6,437 bases of DNA from HIMB59 sp038124765 (lineage in GTDB: Bacteria > Pseudomonadota > Alphaproteobacteria > HIMB59): assembly GCA_038124765.1 (NCBI GenBank), contig JAYPCO010000049.1, positions 1-6,437 on the forward strand. Direction: 5' to 3'. Each line of letters begins with the position of its first letter. Position 1 is the stretch's first letter. A program made the position numbers and the translations under genes. Below the pieces are notes generated by a model, which searched no databases, was not told where the DNA came from, and was given only the letters and a program-made list of their open reading frames with translations. Shown here piece after piece: positions 4,976 to 6,437 of this stretch.

Positions 4976-5113
4976 ATGTTTTTCAAAGAAGATAATTCTA
5001 AAAGACCCGATAAGTTTAAAGGATGGGATTTTCCTAAAGGATCCTATGGCTTTATAATAGGAGCTATAATCGTTTTAGGTGTTGTCGGGTTAGACCTGAT
5101 TGGTTTTTTTTAG
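4976..5113 (+). CDS. Probable 45-residue membrane microprotein
   Basis: ATG at 4976 opens a 45-codon frame ending in TAG (5111-5113). The N-terminal half is polar and basic (MFFKEDNSKRPDKFKGWDF, residues 1-19). From YGFIIGAIIVLGVVGLDLIG (24-43) it is one hydrophobic helix with a single acidic residue, D40. This basic-then-hydrophobic layout is typical of C-terminally anchored small membrane proteins and unusual for random A/T-rich sequence. It fills an otherwise empty stretch between two hairpins and ends 11 nt before the convergent tyrS stop. Against it: no Shine-Dalgarno is visible, no separate promoter is clear, and its last codons overlap a terminator-like T-run. The family is not recognised. 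I consider it more likely real than not. Confidence 0.55.
   Translation: MFFKEDNSKRPDKFKGWDFPKGSYGFIIGAIIVLGVVGLDLIGFF
5085..5111 (+). terminator. Terminator-like hairpin and T-tract inside the end of the 45-codon ORF
   Basis: TCGGGT (5085-5090) pairs with ACCTGA (5094-5099), with one G-U pair and a TAG triloop. After TGG comes a run of eight T (5104-5111), whose last T begins the TAG stop of the small ORF. The stem is short, so termination may be weak. It would end plus-strand transcripts before they run into convergent tyrS. Confidence 0.5.
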
Positions 5114-5124
5114 AAAAATAGAAT

Positions 5125-6327
5125 TTAATTAATCTTCAGTTTAAATAATTTTTTCTTACCTATACGAAGTATTTTATCATTATAGCTACTATTAAGTTCA
5201 AAGTTATTATCATTAATAGGGTTATCATCAATCTTAATAGCACCACCTTCAATTAATCTTTTGGCTTCTGATTTTGATGGAGCAAGTTTATTAGCAACTA
5301 AAACTTCTAATATTTTTTTATCTGAGTCGTTTTTTATAGTAATTTCATCTAAATCTTCAAAAGAACTCTTTTCAAAAATAGAAATTGCTTTTTCTTCCGC
5401 CTCTTTAGCGTCTTTTTCTGAGTGACAGTCTGAGGTGACGAGAAAGGCTAATCTTTTTTTTGCAGCGTTAATATCGCTCTTAATGATTTGTTTGATCTCA
5501 GAGTGCTCTAAGTCGCTAAAGATGAGGAGGAGTTTCTCAACATCTTTATCATCAACATTTCTCCAGTATTGATAGAAATCAAAGGAATTAAACTTTTTTT
5601 GATCAATCCATACAGCTCCTTGTTCGGTTTTACCCATTTTTTTACCTGAAGAGGTGGTGAGCAAAGGCGTAGTTAGACCAAAGGCATCTTTTTTATTTAT
5701 CTTGGAGATGATTTCCATACCCAAAACAATATTTCCCCATTGATCTGAACCGCCAATTTGTAAGTCACATTGATGGTTCTTATTCAGATGTAGAAAATCA
5801 TAACTCTGTAAAACCATGTAATTAAATTCTAAAAAAGAGAGAGATTGCTCTCGCTTCAGTCGTTCTTTAACGCTCTCAAAGGTAAGCATCCTATTAATCG
5901 ATAGATGACTTCCTACATCTCTTAAAAGTTCTATATAGTTTAAAGTACTTAACCACTCGTCATTGTTAATGAAAGTAATACTTTCTTTGTGATCTCGAAA
6001 ATAATGCTCAAATATTCTCTTAAAATTATCAATATTATTTTGGATTTCTTCGTAGGTGAGGATTTTTCTGGCACTATCTTTACCGGAAGGGTCACCAATT
6101 TTGGTTGTACCTCCACCTAAAAGCACAATTGCTTTATGCCCGTGTTTGATGAGTGTTTTAATTGCCCGAAGTTGAACTAAGCTACCTGCATGGAGCGCAT
6201 CGGCTGTTGCATCAAAGCCGATATAGAATGTAATCTTTTTTTTATTAAGAAGATTATTTAAGTCAGATTCATTTGTGCATTGATTGAAAAGATGTCTATC
6301 TTTAAATAACTGTATATAATCTAACAC
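5125..6327 (-). CDS. tyrS: Tyrosyl-tRNA synthetase (TyrRS)
   Basis: Complete 400-residue class I aminoacyl-tRNA synthetase that charges tRNA-Tyr with tyrosine using ATP in the cytoplasm. The nucleotide motif corresponding to HIGH is HAGS (46-49), within YIGFDATADALHAGSL. The loop GGGTTKIGDPSGKD (71-84) follows. Tyrosine-pocket residues Y35, Y170, Q174 and D177 sit in the expected context (NYMVLQSYDF), and QIGGSDQWGNI (190-200) is the family signature. The second ATP motif is KMGKT (230-234), in place of KMSKS. The C-terminal S4-type tRNA-binding domain spans about 337-400. Length is close to the usual 400-420. The start is GTG at 6327: an in-frame TAA at 6333-6331 excludes anything longer, and the N-terminus fits the family. 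No Shine-Dalgarno is visible. It is divergent from anmK by 33 bp. Confidence 0.96.
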   Translation of the reverse strand: MLDYIQLFKDRHLFNQCTNESDLNNLLNKKKITFYIGFDATADALHAGSLVQLRAIKTLIKHGHKAIVLLGGGTTKIGDPSGKDSARKILTYEEIQNNIDNFKRIFEHYFRDHKESITFINNDEWLSTLNYIELLRDVGSHLSINRMLTFESVKERLKREQSLSFLEFNYMVLQSYDFLHLNKNHQCDLQIGGSDQWGNIVLGMEIISKINKKDAFGLTTPLLTTSSGKKMGKTEQGAVWIDQKKFNSFDFYQYWRNVDDKDVEKLLLIFSDLEHSEIKQIIKSDINAAKKRLAFLVTSDCHSEKDAKEAEEKAISIFEKSSFEDLDEITIKNDSDKKILEVLVANKLAPSKSEAKRLIEGGAIKIDDNPINDNNFELNSSYNDKILRIGKKKLFKLKIN

Positions 6328-6360
6328 ATATTATATTTAGCATAATTTTTTAGATATCAA
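6328..6360. promoter_or_regulatory. 33-bp divergent tyrS/anmK intergenic region with overlapping promoter-like boxes
   Basis: Minus strand: a perfect TATAAT (6335-6330) lies two bases before the tyrS GTG, with TTGATA (6360-6355) 19 bp upstream of it. Used as such, transcription would begin inside the annotated tyrS start region. Plus strand: CATAAT (6341-6346) would place the anmK start near 6353, leaving a leader of under 10 nt. Neither gene has a Shine-Dalgarno, so leaderless or near-leaderless mRNAs are possible. The promoter assignments are tentative. Confidence 0.35.
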
Positions 6361-6437
6361 ATGGATTATATTGCACTCGGTTGTATGTCAGGAACCTCTT
6401 TAGATGGGATTGATTTAAGTTTAATTCGATCAGATGG
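6361..6437 (+). CDS. anmK: Anhydro-N-acetylmuramic acid kinase, N-terminal fragment
   Basis: The first 25 codons are present and the gene runs off the window end. The sequence MDYIALGCMSGTSLDGIDLS carries the phosphate-binding loop MSGTS-x-DG-x-D diagnostic of AnmK, located as usual within the first ten or so residues. Family knowledge: the enzyme cleaves the 1,6-anhydro ring of anhydroMurNAc and phosphorylates it with ATP to MurNAc-6-phosphate, in peptidoglycan recycling. A divergent anmK/tyrS pair is, as I recall, common in alphaproteobacteria. The ATG at 6361 is chosen because the next in-frame ATG (6385) lies within the conserved motif; no Shine-Dalgarno is visible and an in-frame TAA at 6343 closes the frame upstream. 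Confidence 0.92.
   Translation, partial: MDYIALGCMSGTSLDGIDLSLIRSD

Noticed and set aside
1..6437. CRISPR array, tRNA/rRNA, insertion sequence or phage element
   Set aside because: No spaced direct repeats, tRNA-like folds, transposase or integrase motifs, or terminal repeats were seen on either strand.

Overview
The window is A+T-rich, with tightly packed genes, very short intergenic gaps, A/T-ending codons and several overlapping or almost overlapping genes. This, together with a divergent tyrS/anmK pair and a tyrosyl-tRNA synthetase carrying a KMGKT-type signature loop, suggests a streamlined alphaproteobacterium, probably marine (SAR11, AEGEAN-169/HIMB59 or similar). The lineage is an inference from style and gene content, not a proven assignment. 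A run of exactly 100 N at 2813-2912 shows that this is a gapped draft scaffold.

Layout. (1) 1-1887, plus strand: the tail of a probable glxC/mgsB gene, a complete glxD/mgsC-type FMN- and Fe-S-binding glutamate-synthase-like subunit, and an unrecognised 154-residue protein with a lysine-rich N-terminus. All are spaced as one operon, closed by a strong intrinsic terminator at 1915-1946. (2) 1945-3181, minus strand: a type III glutamine synthetase / gamma-glutamylmethylamide synthetase family gene (glnT or gmaS) whose catalytic centre lies in the sequence gap, followed 4 nt later by an unrecognised 184-residue protein. (3) 3182-3384: a divergent promoter region with several dyads. (4) 3385-4931, plus strand: an Amt/MEP/Rh ammonium transporter overlapping by one base a 69-residue single-span membrane protein. 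(5) 4932-5124: a perfect 11-bp hairpin, then a probable 45-codon membrane microprotein ending in a terminator-like structure. (6) 5125-6327, minus: tyrS. (7) 6361 to the window end, plus: the start of anmK.

Regions 1 to 4 form a nitrogen module. Amt brings in ammonium or methylammonium, the GlnT/GmaS ligase couples it to glutamate, and the GlxBCD/MgsABC-type enzyme transfers the product onward, giving either glutamate or N-methylglutamate. Whether this is ordinary ammonium assimilation or the first half of the N-methylglutamate route for methylamine cannot be settled here: the diagnostic centre of the ligase is missing, and no mgdABCD genes lie in the window. The least explained parts are four small proteins attached to this module (154, 184, 69 and 45 residues), none of which I can assign to a family.
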